Assembly (NCBI GenBank): GCA_017302895.1
Contig: JAFLBV010000004.1
Location: 62,001-126,000 of the forward strand
DNA: 64,000 nucleotides
Reading direction: 5' to 3'
Source: Ignavibacteria bacterium
Lineage (GTDB): Bacteria; Bacteroidota; Ignavibacteria; Ignavibacteriales; Ignavibacteriaceae
Part shown: positions 45,658 to 53,881 of the stretch, piece by piece
How positions within the stretch are numbered: the first letter of the stretch is position 1
Layout of the letters: each line of letters opens with the position of its first letter
Translations under genes and position numbers: made by a program
Notes under the pieces: model-generated
Databases searched by the model: none
The model's input: only the letters and a program-made list of their open reading frames with translations
What the model was told of the DNA's origin: nothing

Positions 45658-46909
45658 CAAGCCTGAATTCTGCCATTTTGTTCTTGACCCGTTTGGTCAG
45701 TTCGATTGTGTATTCACTATACTCGACCTTGTCACCCGGGTTAAGGATTTTTCCAGTAATGTCCGAAACAAATCCTGCAAATGTACTGTACTCGTCCGAC
45801 TCCGGAAATTCGGCTTCGAGGTGATCGTTCAAATCGGTGATGCTCATATTACCGAGTATCAGGAATGACTCATCGGGCAGGGGTGTTATCTCGGCAGGCT
45901 CACCTTCGGTGGTGTAGGTAATATCCCCGACTATCTCCCCGAGAATATCCTCAAGTTTTATTATCCCCTCTGTCCCGCCATACTCATCTGCAACTATAGC
46001 AGCCCTGATACCCTTTAATTGCATCTCTTTTAAAATCTCTGATATAAATTTGGTCTCGGGAACAAAATGAGGTGGGCGTATTGCCCTTTTAATCTCATAG
46101 TCATTGTTCACGATGTAATAACGCATAAGGTCTTTTACATTCACGATGCCGGTAATATTATCGAGCGAATCTTCAAAAATGGGTACGGAATTGTAGCCTG
46201 TTCTTATTATTTCCTTAAAATCTGTCTCAGGGTCGCCTGTCAGCTCCACGGCTGCCATTTCAGTCCTTGGAATCATAACATCGTATGCTGTCAAATCGTT
46301 AAATTCCAGCACATTTTCCAGGATTTCATGTTCCTCTTCATCAAGCTCCCCCTTCTTCAGCCCGGCATCCAGAAGCCTTTTTATATGTTCTTCCGAGACG
46401 AGTGTTACAGAATAGTTGGGAATGGCATTGAAGGGTTTCAGAAACAGCCCTGCTATATATTTCAAAGTTTTAGTAAATACTTTTCCGGTGATATCGAGAA
46501 TGATTAGTACATAATAAACCAGAGGGGACAGCTTTCCGGCGAATTTTTCACCAAAACCCCGCGGAATGTAAACTGAAAAAAGCCAAAAAAGTGATGCCAC
46601 AGGAACCGCAGAAAAAAGAACAGGAACCCACCAGCCATAGCCTTTCAAATCGATACCTACATCGTGAAGCCAGTCGATAAGGAAACTTTCTATAATTATC
46701 AAACCCACGGCAAAGACTGCATATCTGACTATCTCAGCGGTTTCGTAGATGCTTTCGGCAGATCCCTTAAATCTTTCCACCATACCTGCATTTTCATCAT
46801 CTTCCGTTACCCAGTCCTCACCCGGATTCGCCAAAAGCACCGTCTCCGCAAGGGTTACAACTGCTCCAATCAAAAATACCAGCAGGATTGACAATAAAAT
46901 TGAAAACAT
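45644..46909 (-). CDS. CNNM/CorC family protein (DUF21-CBS-CorC/HlyC domain)
   Basis: About four membrane helices in the N-terminal DUF21/CNNM domain (to about residue 170), then a CBS pair (DVMIPRTEMAAVEL, YNSVPIFEDSLDNITGIVNVKDLM, RAAIVADEYGGTEGIIKLEDILGEIVG) and a C-terminal CorC/HlyC domain (DESFLILGNMSITDLNDHL). Often annotated as haemolysin C but related proteins move Mg2+ out of the cell. A possible promoter (TTGACG, 17 bases, TATAAA) precedes it on the minus strand. Confidence 0.9.
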   Translation of the reverse strand: MFSILLSILLVFLIGAVVTLAETVLLANPGEDWVTEDDENAGMVERFKGSAESIYETAEIVRYAVFAVGLIIIESFLIDWLHDVGIDLKGYGWWVPVLFSAVPVASLFWLFSVYIPRGFGEKFAGKLSPLVYYVLIILDITGKVFTKTLKYIAGLFLKPFNAIPNYSVTLVSEEHIKRLLDAGLKKGELDEEEHEILENVLEFNDLTAYDVMIPRTEMAAVELTGDPETDFKEIIRTGYNSVPIFEDSLDNITGIVNVKDLMRYYIVNNDYEIKRAIRPPHFVPETKFISEILKEMQLKGIRAAIVADEYGGTEGIIKLEDILGEIVGDITYTTEGEPAEITPLPDESFLILGNMSITDLNDHLEAEFPESDEYSTFAGFVSDITGKILNPGDKVEYSEYTIELTKRVKNKMAEFRLVRNR

Positions 46910-46988
46910 TTTTCCGTTCGTTTATAATTGACTTAAAGATAAATGCAATTTATAAACAAATAGTTTAATTTCGTCAACTTTACTGAAT

Positions 46989-48128
46989 CTAAAAGTGCAA
47001 TCCTAAACTTAGACCAAAGCTGAAATTGCTGAACGACTTGCCGCTTTCTCCCGGCAAATTCGATGGAATCGTTTTCTCTGGGATCCAGATATAGTCGCCT
47101 GTCAAAGCGATTGATACTTTTGATGATGGATAAGCCCTGAGATCAACAGCAAGAAATCCACTGAAGACGGTTTTATTCAGGGATGCCGACTCACTTGTTA
47201 CGGTAGTGGTATATTTTACTGGATCATAGACGCTTTTGCTTCTTGCAATTGTATAGTCGATTGCTGCAAAGCCTGCCCCAGCTCCCGCTTTCACTTTTAT
47301 TCTCTTTTTTGGCTCATCGGGAAATGGATTGTAGAATGCTGTTGCATAGTATCCGTAAACACGATTAGACATCTCTTCATTTCCATATGTGTTTTGCGAA
47401 CCATACGAGTATTTAAGATTTGGTTCTGCTGCTGAATAAATTGCCACTCCTGCATCTATTTTCTCGTTAATATCGTATGTAAGTCTCACACTTCTGAAAA
47501 CATTCAGGGTTATATCATCATAACTGTAGTAATTTCCGGTTCCCTGCCTGTATGCCGGGTCTGACCGAGCATAAACCTTCGCAATTTCATAATGGATGTT
47601 CAGATGTGTCTCCTCCGATGATTGAAGGATATCACGCCTCATCCTCTGCACTTCTTTGGGATTCTCCAAATCATACTCAAGTTCTTTGTCACTGTTCGAC
47701 ATGTCTATTCCGATTCCAACCAGTCCGCCGGCAACTGCTCCAAGAGCCCCGACCAGAAAGTGAGTCCACAACCCGTCCGATTGAATAAACCTGTCAGATT
47801 GCCAATCCTGCTTCCTGAGCAAAAGCTGACATGCAAACGCACCCGCGATTCCGAGACTTAGCATATTATCCCTGTTAGTCTGTTTCGAGTCGATCTTAAG
47901 CAGCTTAAGCGAACTGATTGCAACTTTCTGAATCTTTGAGTTTAGCAACAGCTTCAGAGAGTCCCCTTCGAGATCAAGAAAGAGACCTCTCGTCAGAACT
48001 CCATTCCTGTCGACCATTATTACAGGATCGAAAGCGAATTTGTTCTGATAACTTGAATAATCCTTCACCTCTTGTGCCGGGATGAGCGTGGTAAGTAACA
48101 GGATAAAGAACAATGCCCGGTTTATCAC
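46989..48128 (-). CDS. Outer-membrane-type protein of unknown function
   Basis: I place the start at a GTG whose last two bases overlap the upstream stop (GTGA), giving a clean signal peptide, MINRALFFILLLTTLIPA before QE; an ATG at 48170 would put 14 charged residues ahead of it. The first third has an RNA/ligand-neutral beta segment plus a glycine-rich hydrophobic stretch (FLVGALGAVAGGLVGIGI); the rest is strand-like and ends FGLSLGLHF, typical of an outer-membrane barrel. No named family recognised. Last gene of the radical SAM cluster. Confidence 0.65.
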   Translation of the reverse strand: MINRALFFILLLTTLIPAQEVKDYSSYQNKFAFDPVIMVDRNGVLTRGLFLDLEGDSLKLLLNSKIQKVAISSLKLLKIDSKQTNRDNMLSLGIAGAFACQLLLRKQDWQSDRFIQSDGLWTHFLVGALGAVAGGLVGIGIDMSNSDKELEYDLENPKEVQRMRRDILQSSEETHLNIHYEIAKVYARSDPAYRQGTGNYYSYDDITLNVFRSVRLTYDINEKIDAGVAIYSAAEPNLKYSYGSQNTYGNEEMSNRVYGYYATAFYNPFPDEPKKRIKVKAGAGAGFAAIDYTIARSKSVYDPVKYTTTVTSESASLNKTVFSGFLAVDLRAYPSSKVSIALTGDYIWIPEKTIPSNLPGESGKSFSNFSFGLSLGLHF

Positions 48129-49849
48129 TGAGTTACTTGCTTTGTCTCTTTTTCTACCGAGAGTATCCATTTTTGATACCTTTCATTTGAGAATTTTATT
48201 ACTTCACCCGGTTTGCTCACTAACTTGAAGAGTGTCAATAAATCGGGATCCTTATCCAGTGCCGGCATGTCAATCTTATACCAGCCCTTTGTTTTCATGA
48301 ATATCGATCTTGCCATTCCGGATTTTAATTTTGGTGCATCATACTCTGCCATAAACCAGTCTCCCGTAGTCGGCATTTGATGATATGTTTCATCACTCTT
48401 ACTGACGATGGAGGAAATGTCCTTACCGTCATGAGTAACGGTCTTTGCCACTTTTACTTCTGTAGCTTTTGTTGTCCCCGGTTCGTCGAAACAAAGTGAA
48501 AAATTATCCAGAGTCCAGAATCCAACGGGTGGATTTACTTCAAACTCAACGATTTCTCCGCTTACTTTGGACAAATCAATTTCAAGAACTCTCCTCTCTG
48601 TTTTGAACGGACCTCCACCCTGCAAAATGCCTTTGCTCACCCACTCACCATTTTCCTTCATCAGCAAATTCATCTCATATAATTCTTCCCGCTGAAGGAA
48701 ATTCATGGTGGTTTTATAGTACTCCCCTTTTTTGTCAAGATTCCGGTAATGTTCTTCAAGATTCTTTCCCTGAAGCTCAAGCATTTCGGAAATCATCGTG
48801 GATCCCCAGTGAGTGGTTCCTACATTATAGACCAGCCACGCTTTACGGGCACCGGGTCTCTTCTTAAACCCAAATTTTATCTTGTGCTTCGTCAGTGTGT
48901 TATCTTTGAAAGGCATTTTGGTCTGCCACGAGATCATGTCATCCTCGATCAAAAACGGTTTTAGGTCGTTCCCTTTCTCATCCGAAGCATAGCTCACTTT
49001 TTCTCCCTCAGGAAGAGCGAAAACTTCACCGTCGTTGTTCATCAATGCAATTGTGTTCTGAGGGTGATCGACTGCGACAAGGCTCATCTCATCGATGTAC
49101 TCCGTCTCATAAACTTCGTTCGTTATCTTGAGTTTATATCTCCCGTCAACTTCTTTGAGATTTTCGAGTTTTGTATAGTCCGTCCTTTCGAACGCCTTTG
49201 ATATTGCTCCACCCAAAGGTTCGGCGTCGAATACATATTTTTCTCCGTCATATGAATAGATGAATGGACACGACTTTTTGGCAGCCAGGGCAATCAGCAT
49301 CGCAACCAGTGTCGTTGCGGCAAGAAATCCCACCGTAGCTACCAGCGACATAACCCCGTCGAATTTTTCGACCATAACATACAACGCATCAAGAGCATTT
49401 ATCTCGACCAGACTGTCGGCATCACTCAGCCCCTTTATCAAAAGGTTGGCATTTCTATATTGCCCGTATCCTTTACCGAAACTCATCTTTGATCCATTCT
49501 TCAATTGAAGTCCTGACAACAAAATGCTCGTATCAGACTTGAGTTGTTCAATCGTGAATGTAGCGGGCGGGTCTGTTCGGTAAGCCTCTTTTATTTGTTC
49601 CGCAAGGAAAAATACAGGTTTCCCTTCCATGTTATATCCGGAAACACCGGCACCCCTCAAAACCACCGTGGCACCATTTTTTTTAAACGAGTAAGTAAAA
49701 CCATCGGGCATTACAACCTTGGTGATCTTTGTATCTTTTCCCTCAAGTTTAACAACATCAAACTCTTTTCCTGTGTTATACACAGCACAACCAAGGAAGT
49801 AGTGAGTTGTTGCTACTATAAGACACGAGATAAATATCTTTCGAAACAT
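48125..49849 (-). CDS. Large lipoprotein of unknown function
   Basis: Signal MFRKIFISCLIVATTHYFLGC with lipobox FLGC. Around residue 150-190 a hydrophobic stretch is followed by SCPFIYSYDGEKYVFDAEPLGGA, a segment I have the impression recurs in Bacteroidota/Ignavibacteria surface proteins, but I know no assigned function. The ATG at 49849 has GAGG seven bases upstream; an ATG at 49861 (adding MRYH) overlaps the 23-codon ORF stop as ATGA and is the alternative if the two are coupled. Confidence 0.7.
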   Translation of the reverse strand: MFRKIFISCLIVATTHYFLGCAVYNTGKEFDVVKLEGKDTKITKVVMPDGFTYSFKKNGATVVLRGAGVSGYNMEGKPVFFLAEQIKEAYRTDPPATFTIEQLKSDTSILLSGLQLKNGSKMSFGKGYGQYRNANLLIKGLSDADSLVEINALDALYVMVEKFDGVMSLVATVGFLAATTLVAMLIALAAKKSCPFIYSYDGEKYVFDAEPLGGAISKAFERTDYTKLENLKEVDGRYKLKITNEVYETEYIDEMSLVAVDHPQNTIALMNNDGEVFALPEGEKVSYASDEKGNDLKPFLIEDDMISWQTKMPFKDNTLTKHKIKFGFKKRPGARKAWLVYNVGTTHWGSTMISEMLELQGKNLEEHYRNLDKKGEYYKTTMNFLQREELYEMNLLMKENGEWVSKGILQGGGPFKTERRVLEIDLSKVSGEIVEFEVNPPVGFWTLDNFSLCFDEPGTTKATEVKVAKTVTHDGKDISSIVSKSDETYHQMPTTGDWFMAEYDAPKLKSGMARSIFMKTKGWYKIDMPALDKDPDLLTLFKLVSKPGEVIKFSNERYQKWILSVEKETKQVTQ

Positions 49850-49857
49850 ATGATACC

Positions 49858-49929
49858 TCATTCATCCGGGCGGAATCCGCCGGTTATAAATGTGATTAAA
49901 AGGTGTGACGGGATCTTTGTTTTATTCAT
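49858..49929 (-). CDS. Possible 23-residue peptide between radical SAM and lipoprotein genes
   Basis: ATG at 49929 lies 16 bases after the radical SAM stop and has a Shine-Dalgarno (GAGG, 6 bases upstream). The frame has 23 codons (MNKTKIPSH start, GGFRPDE end) and its TGA overlaps an in-frame ATG of the lipoprotein (ATGA). Size and place recall peptide substrates of radical SAM/SPASM enzymes such as PqqA beside PqqE, but it has no Cys and no E...Y pair, and so short a frame can occur by chance. Confidence 0.35.
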   Translation of the reverse strand: MNKTKIPSHLLITFITGGFRPDE

Positions 49930-49945
49930 TTTGCACCTCGGGATG

Positions 49946-51205
49946 CTAAGGGAAGAGTTCCTTGAATTTGTTGGCAACTCTTTCGAATGGAACAGGATGG
50001 GATTCTTCTGCGGCAATCTCTTCTGAAATTGCGATGGCAGGGCATTCGGCTTTTAACGGGTAAGGGATATTTTTTCGCATCCTTGACAGGATAACTTCAA
50101 TATCCTCAGTAAGTATGTTACCGAAGGTCACGGGCATAAAAACACAGGGGTTGATATTCCCGGCGGAGTCAATATAAAAGTGTGACAGACCTCCCATGAG
50201 GCAACCAAGCCCATCCTTCCCTTCAAGGTGGGCAAGATAGTATATGACGGGATAGTCTAAATAGTTTTTATCGAGATTAATTTTTTTCATGAAATTCAGA
50301 AGTGCGGCTTTCTCTCCACCCCCCAAAAGTACGGAATAATCCCCCTTGTAACCACCACATTCCCTTGGTTCCAAAAGTTCAATCAGAGCTACTCCCTTCT
50401 CCTTGACAAATTCTGCGTATTTCATTAAATCGGACTCGTTTGCAATCTCTTTCACAGCGCAAAAATTTACATAGGTAAGAATGCCATGTTTCACAAAAAG
50501 ATCAATCGCCTTCAATGCACTTTTCCAGGAACCCTTTCCCCGAAGCCTGTCATTTTTTAATTCATCATTATGATCGATTCCGACACCGGCCGCTGTTAGT
50601 CCCGCTTCCTTTAACTGAACAACTTTTTCTTCAGTTACTGTCATCCCTGAAGTATGGATGTGAAAATCGGAGAGATTTTTGTCCCCACTTCTGAGAATTG
50701 CAAGCAATCGCTCAAAATCACTCAGCGGTTCACCACCGGTAAGCACGATTACTCCACAACCGTGTTCCTGAAGTGACCTGACAGTTTTCACCCAATCATC
50801 ATTGGTGAGTGAAATGTAGTTATTTATGTTCGCCTTTTCATAACAATGACTGCAGTTCAGGGGACAGTTTGAGGTGATTGCCAGAAGGGCTGTGTCAATT
50901 TGCCTTTTTTGAATAATGCCGGAGTCCAGGAGATGAAAAACTCCGTTTCTCACCGAATTTGCAAAAGCTTGAGAAGGAATGCCGGGAACGGCAAGTGAGG
51001 AATAAAATTTTCCGTTATGAAGGATCATTTTTGAAAAGTGAAGTTTTTTTCTGAGTTTGTAATTCGCACTTATCACTCTTATCGAAAGCGATTCCCTGAC
51101 TGCATTCCGGATACTCGAAGATTCCCGCTTTACCAGCATCCAGGAATACATCCTGATGATCTCCAAAAGATATTGCCGGTCCGGGACGATTTGCGATGAT
51201 TTCAT
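49946..51205 (-). CDS. Radical SAM protein with SPASM/twitch-like C-terminus
   Basis: The [4Fe-4S] motif is CPLNCSHC (about residues 114-121), followed by VLTGGEPLS, which binds SAM. The C-terminal region has further cysteines (LGCLMGG, NINPCVF, ECPAIA) in the pattern of a reduced SPASM/twitch cluster domain, as in peptide-modifying or lipid/cofactor radical enzymes. The N-terminal 100 residues are basic and helical, without a PqqD-like domain I can recognise. The substrate is unknown. It heads an operon with a tiny ORF, a lipoprotein and an outer-membrane-type protein. Confidence 0.85.
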   Translation of the reverse strand: MKSSQIVPDRQYLLEIIRMYSWMLVKRESSSIRNAVRESLSIRVISANYKLRKKLHFSKMILHNGKFYSSLAVPGIPSQAFANSVRNGVFHLLDSGIIQKRQIDTALLAITSNCPLNCSHCYEKANINNYISLTNDDWVKTVRSLQEHGCGVIVLTGGEPLSDFERLLAILRSGDKNLSDFHIHTSGMTVTEEKVVQLKEAGLTAAGVGIDHNDELKNDRLRGKGSWKSALKAIDLFVKHGILTYVNFCAVKEIANESDLMKYAEFVKEKGVALIELLEPRECGGYKGDYSVLLGGGEKAALLNFMKKINLDKNYLDYPVIYYLAHLEGKDGLGCLMGGLSHFYIDSAGNINPCVFMPVTFGNILTEDIEVILSRMRKNIPYPLKAECPAIAISEEIAAEESHPVPFERVANKFKELFP

Positions 51206-51278
51206 AAAAACTCCACAATTGACACCGGTAAATTAAGCCATGACCTCTGAATTGTTGTCACAAACTTGTCAAAAAGAT

Positions 51279-51316
51279 GTAAAGAGAATCACTTTCAGTT
51301 TTTACAATCTCTTTAC
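51279..51316. promoter_or_regulatory. Inverted repeat in the divergent radical SAM/nucleotidase region
   Basis: GTAAAGAGA and TCTCTTTAC are perfect 9-base arms 20 bases apart. Nearby TTGTCA occurs twice, 11 bases apart (about 51255-51271). Could be a regulator site for either divergent gene; no regulator assigned. Confidence 0.3.
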
Positions 51317-51321
51317 TCCCC

Positions 51322-51356
51322 TGTGACATCTCCTTTTGGGGTATAAATTAATTTTG
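51322..51356 (+). promoter_or_regulatory. Possible promoter of the T9SS nucleotidase gene
   Basis: TAATTTTG (51349-51356) fits the -7 TAnnTTTG consensus exactly; TGTG 23 bases upstream is a 3/4 match to the -33 TTTG. The implied leader is about 20 bases. Confidence 0.4.
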
Positions 51357-51383
51357 ACCCAAACAAAAACGGAGATTATCCCA

Positions 51384-53264
51384 ATGAAAGCACGCACATA
51401 TTTAACCGTTGTCCTCCTCGCAGGACTTTTTAATTTCTCATTCGCAGCAGACAGCCTTACAATTCTGTTTGTTAATGATACCCACACAAACCTCGCCCCT
51501 CAGGCACCAAGAAATTCCGACTTGTCAGGGAAAATTGGCGGGATCGCCAGAGCTGCCTCTGTTATCGGCATGACAAAGATGACAGAAACAAATGTCCTTA
51601 CGCTTCATGGCGGCGACGCCTTTATAGGTGATCCGTTCTTTTCACTGTTTTTTGGTGTTCCGGAACTTCAACTAATGGGAGCTTTAGGCTTCGATGCAAT
51701 GGTTGTTGGTAACCATGAATTTGATCTCGGTCCCGACAACCTGTTTAATATTTTTGCAACTGCTTTTCCACAAGGGGCACCATTTTCAATCATTTCGAGT
51801 AATGTCCAATTCCCAAATGAGACCAACACAGGATTGGACAACTATATAAAAGGTTATGCCATAAAGGAATATGGAGGATTAAGAGTCGGAATCTTCGGAC
51901 TGACTACGCCAAGTGCAAACTACTTCTCTCAACCGGGTTATGTCAAAATTATTGAATCAGACTCAGCTTTGGCAGCTTGTGCGATGACACAAATAACAGC
52001 GTTGAAGGAAGCTGGATGCGAACTGATTGTTTGCCTTTCGCATCTTGGTCTTAATATCGACAAACAGTTCTTTGCAATGGTACCTGGTGTTGATATAGTC
52101 ATCTCGAGCCACGACCATCTTAAACTTGATACACCGGTGGAGATTGTGAATCTTTATACAGGCGGTAAGACCTATGCATTCCAGGCAGATGCATTCCTGA
52201 AGTATGTTGGTAAAATAAATGTGGTTGTGAACAATGGCCAGGTTCAACCACCACTTTTCCATCTGATTCCGCTGGATGAGAACATCCCGGAAGAGCCAAC
52301 AACCAAAGCAATTATCGATACTCTCATTGTTCAACTCGAACAGGTTTACGGACCAATGTTCAGAACCCAGGTGGGTGTCGCTTCCGGATTCTTCAGTGAA
52401 ATTGATACGAATCTGACCGATACTTCAACCCACCATAATACACCTGTCGGTAATCTCGTAACGACTGCCTTTAAATGGAAAACAGGTGCAGAAATTGCAA
52501 TCACTGTGGGTGGTTCCACTTCCCAACCGATACAGGCTGGACCCATAGTTCCGGCAGATCTTTTCAGATGCATAGGATATGGCGCCAACCCCGTCAATAA
52601 TCTTGGGTTCAGGCTTGCAAAAATCAATATCTCAGGCGCAAATCTTTGGTACGCGATGGAGAATGTTGTCAGCATGATAGCAACCGACGATGAGTTTGTA
52701 CCTCAAACCGCAGGACTGTCGTTCGGAATGAATGTGCAAAATCCTCCGGGATCCAGAATTACATCGATTACGGTTAACGGACAACCAATCGATCCATCTC
52801 AGTCATATAACCTGGTCATGAATGAGTTCCTCTTAATGGCTATGCAGAATTTATTCATGATACCTTTTGATGTTGATACACTTTATTCTGAACTTACTGA
52901 ATTCCAGGCGTTGACCGAATATGTAATATCCCAGGGGGTAATTAATCCCGGGTCAGGTAACACAATGAGTGACGAATCAAACAAGGAAAGTTTTCTGCCA
53001 GAGAAAGTTAAGCTTTTGCAAAACTACCCGAATCCTTTCAACCCTTCAACCAGTATTACATATTTGCTCCCCGCGACTTCAAATGTAAACCTGAAAGTTT
53101 TTAATTCGCTTGGAGAAGAGGTAATGGAACTGGTAAATGAGTTACAGGGTGCCGGTGAGCACAGGGTAACCTTCGACGCCAAAAACCTTCCAAGTGGAGT
53201 CTATATTTACAGGTTGTCTGCTGGTTCTTTTGTCCAATCCAAAAAAATGATTCTCGTGAAGTAA
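51384..53264 (+). CDS. Secreted 5'-nucleotidase/metallophosphatase with T9SS sorting domain
   Basis: Start ATG 51384 (CGGAGA upstream) gives signal peptide ending FSFAA. The metallophosphatase domain has LFVNDTHTNL, LHGGDAFIGD, VGNHEFDLG and SSHDH as the two-metal ligands; the 5'-nucleotidase C-terminal substrate domain follows (NTPVGNLVTTAFKWKTGAEIAI to SYNLVMNEFLL). The last 85 residues are a type A sorting domain (NYPNPFNPST, PSGVYIYRL). It would release phosphate from extracellular nucleotides at the cell surface. An earlier in-frame ATG at 51336 is rejected because it precedes the signal peptide. Confidence 0.93.
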   Translation: MKARTYLTVVLLAGLFNFSFAADSLTILFVNDTHTNLAPQAPRNSDLSGKIGGIARAASVIGMTKMTETNVLTLHGGDAFIGDPFFSLFFGVPELQLMGALGFDAMVVGNHEFDLGPDNLFNIFATAFPQGAPFSIISSNVQFPNETNTGLDNYIKGYAIKEYGGLRVGIFGLTTPSANYFSQPGYVKIIESDSALAACAMTQITALKEAGCELIVCLSHLGLNIDKQFFAMVPGVDIVISSHDHLKLDTPVEIVNLYTGGKTYAFQADAFLKYVGKINVVVNNGQVQPPLFHLIPLDENIPEEPTTKAIIDTLIVQLEQVYGPMFRTQVGVASGFFSEIDTNLTDTSTHHNTPVGNLVTTAFKWKTGAEIAITVGGSTSQPIQAGPIVPADLFRCIGYGANPVNNLGFRLAKINISGANLWYAMENVVSMIATDDEFVPQTAGLSFGMNVQNPPGSRITSITVNGQPIDPSQSYNLVMNEFLLMAMQNLFMIPFDVDTLYSELTEFQALTEYVISQGVINPGSGNTMSDESNKESFLPEKVKLLQNYPNPFNPSTSITYLLPATSNVNLKVFNSLGEEVMELVNELQGAGEHRVTFDAKNLPSGVYIYRLSAGSFVQSKKMILVK

Positions 53265-53283
53265 GGTACCCGGAGATTTTTGA

Positions 53284-53305
53284 TTCCCGGTGCAGGGACC
53301 GGGAA
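53284..53305 (+). terminator. Hairpin after the nucleotidase gene
   Basis: TTCCCGGT and ACCGGGAA (8 pairs, 6-base loop) lie 20 bases after the stop. No U-run follows, so it is a weak or processing hairpin. Confidence 0.4.
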
Positions 53306-53330
53306 CCAAAAAATATATTTTCAAGAGGAA

Positions 53331-53360
53331 TTGACTTTTAAAGAAAAATATTATAATTTG
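53331..53360 (+). promoter_or_regulatory. Possible promoter of the two-component gene pair
   Basis: TTGACT (53331-53336) and TATAAT (53352-53357) with a 15-base spacer; the -10 continues as TATAATTTG, close to the Bacteroidota -7 form. The spacing is short for either class, so this is tentative. Confidence 0.4.
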
Positions 53361-53383
53361 GGGAAGACTTAATCGAGACTTTA

Positions 53384-53866
53384 ATGACTGATAACAGGAC
53401 GCTCGTCGTGGCAGGTATCTTTGCCCAATTGATCGTCCTTTCTCTCTTTATACCGGCAACAAATCAAATGCTTTCAAAAGCTGATCTTCCCGTTACGCTT
53501 CTAAATAATACAGGGAAACTGGTGATTGAAGACCCTGCTTTCGAAAAGACAACCACCGTTCTTGCAGTTAATAGTACCCATGTTCACGAGAGAGAGGAAG
53601 TTGAAATTGTTTGCGACTTTTTCAAACCGGGAGACCACATTTCCCTTACTCTTCTTTCAGGAGATAAAATCACAACAAAAGACTTTGTTTTGGTGCCGTT
53701 CTACTCTCTGTTCCATGTTGTTGTACAGGTAATTATTGCACTCGTCTTTATACTTATCGGCAATTTTGTGGTGATTAAAAAACCGGGTAACCTGCACGCA
53801 CAACTCTTCTTTTTGTGCTGCTTCGGAGTAGCGGCAATCGTGATTACAACCTGGGGGTCTGTATAG
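53384..53866 (+). CDS. Membrane histidine kinase, N-terminal fragment before an in-frame TAG
   Basis: 160 residues: membrane helix (about 8-26), a periplasmic domain (about 27-105) and two more helices (about 106-129 and 139-157), then TAG at 53864-53866. The frame continues open through the stop into the kinase at 53882 in exactly the same phase, and the membrane-domain pattern continues across it. So this is very probably the front end of one 801-residue kinase split by an amber codon, not a separate gene. The start ATG has no strong Shine-Dalgarno. Confidence 0.7.
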   Translation: MTDNRTLVVAGIFAQLIVLSLFIPATNQMLSKADLPVTLLNNTGKLVIEDPAFEKTTTVLAVNSTHVHEREEVEIVCDFFKPGDHISLTLLSGDKITTKDFVLVPFYSLFHVVVQVIIALVFILIGNFVVIKKPGNLHAQLFFLCCFGVAAIVITTWGSV

Positions 53867-53881
53867 GTTGACATTCCCCTT

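Noticed and set aside
51234-51320. 28-codon frame in the divergent region (ATG near 51234)
   Set aside because: No ribosome site, no signal or motif, and it spans the inverted repeat.
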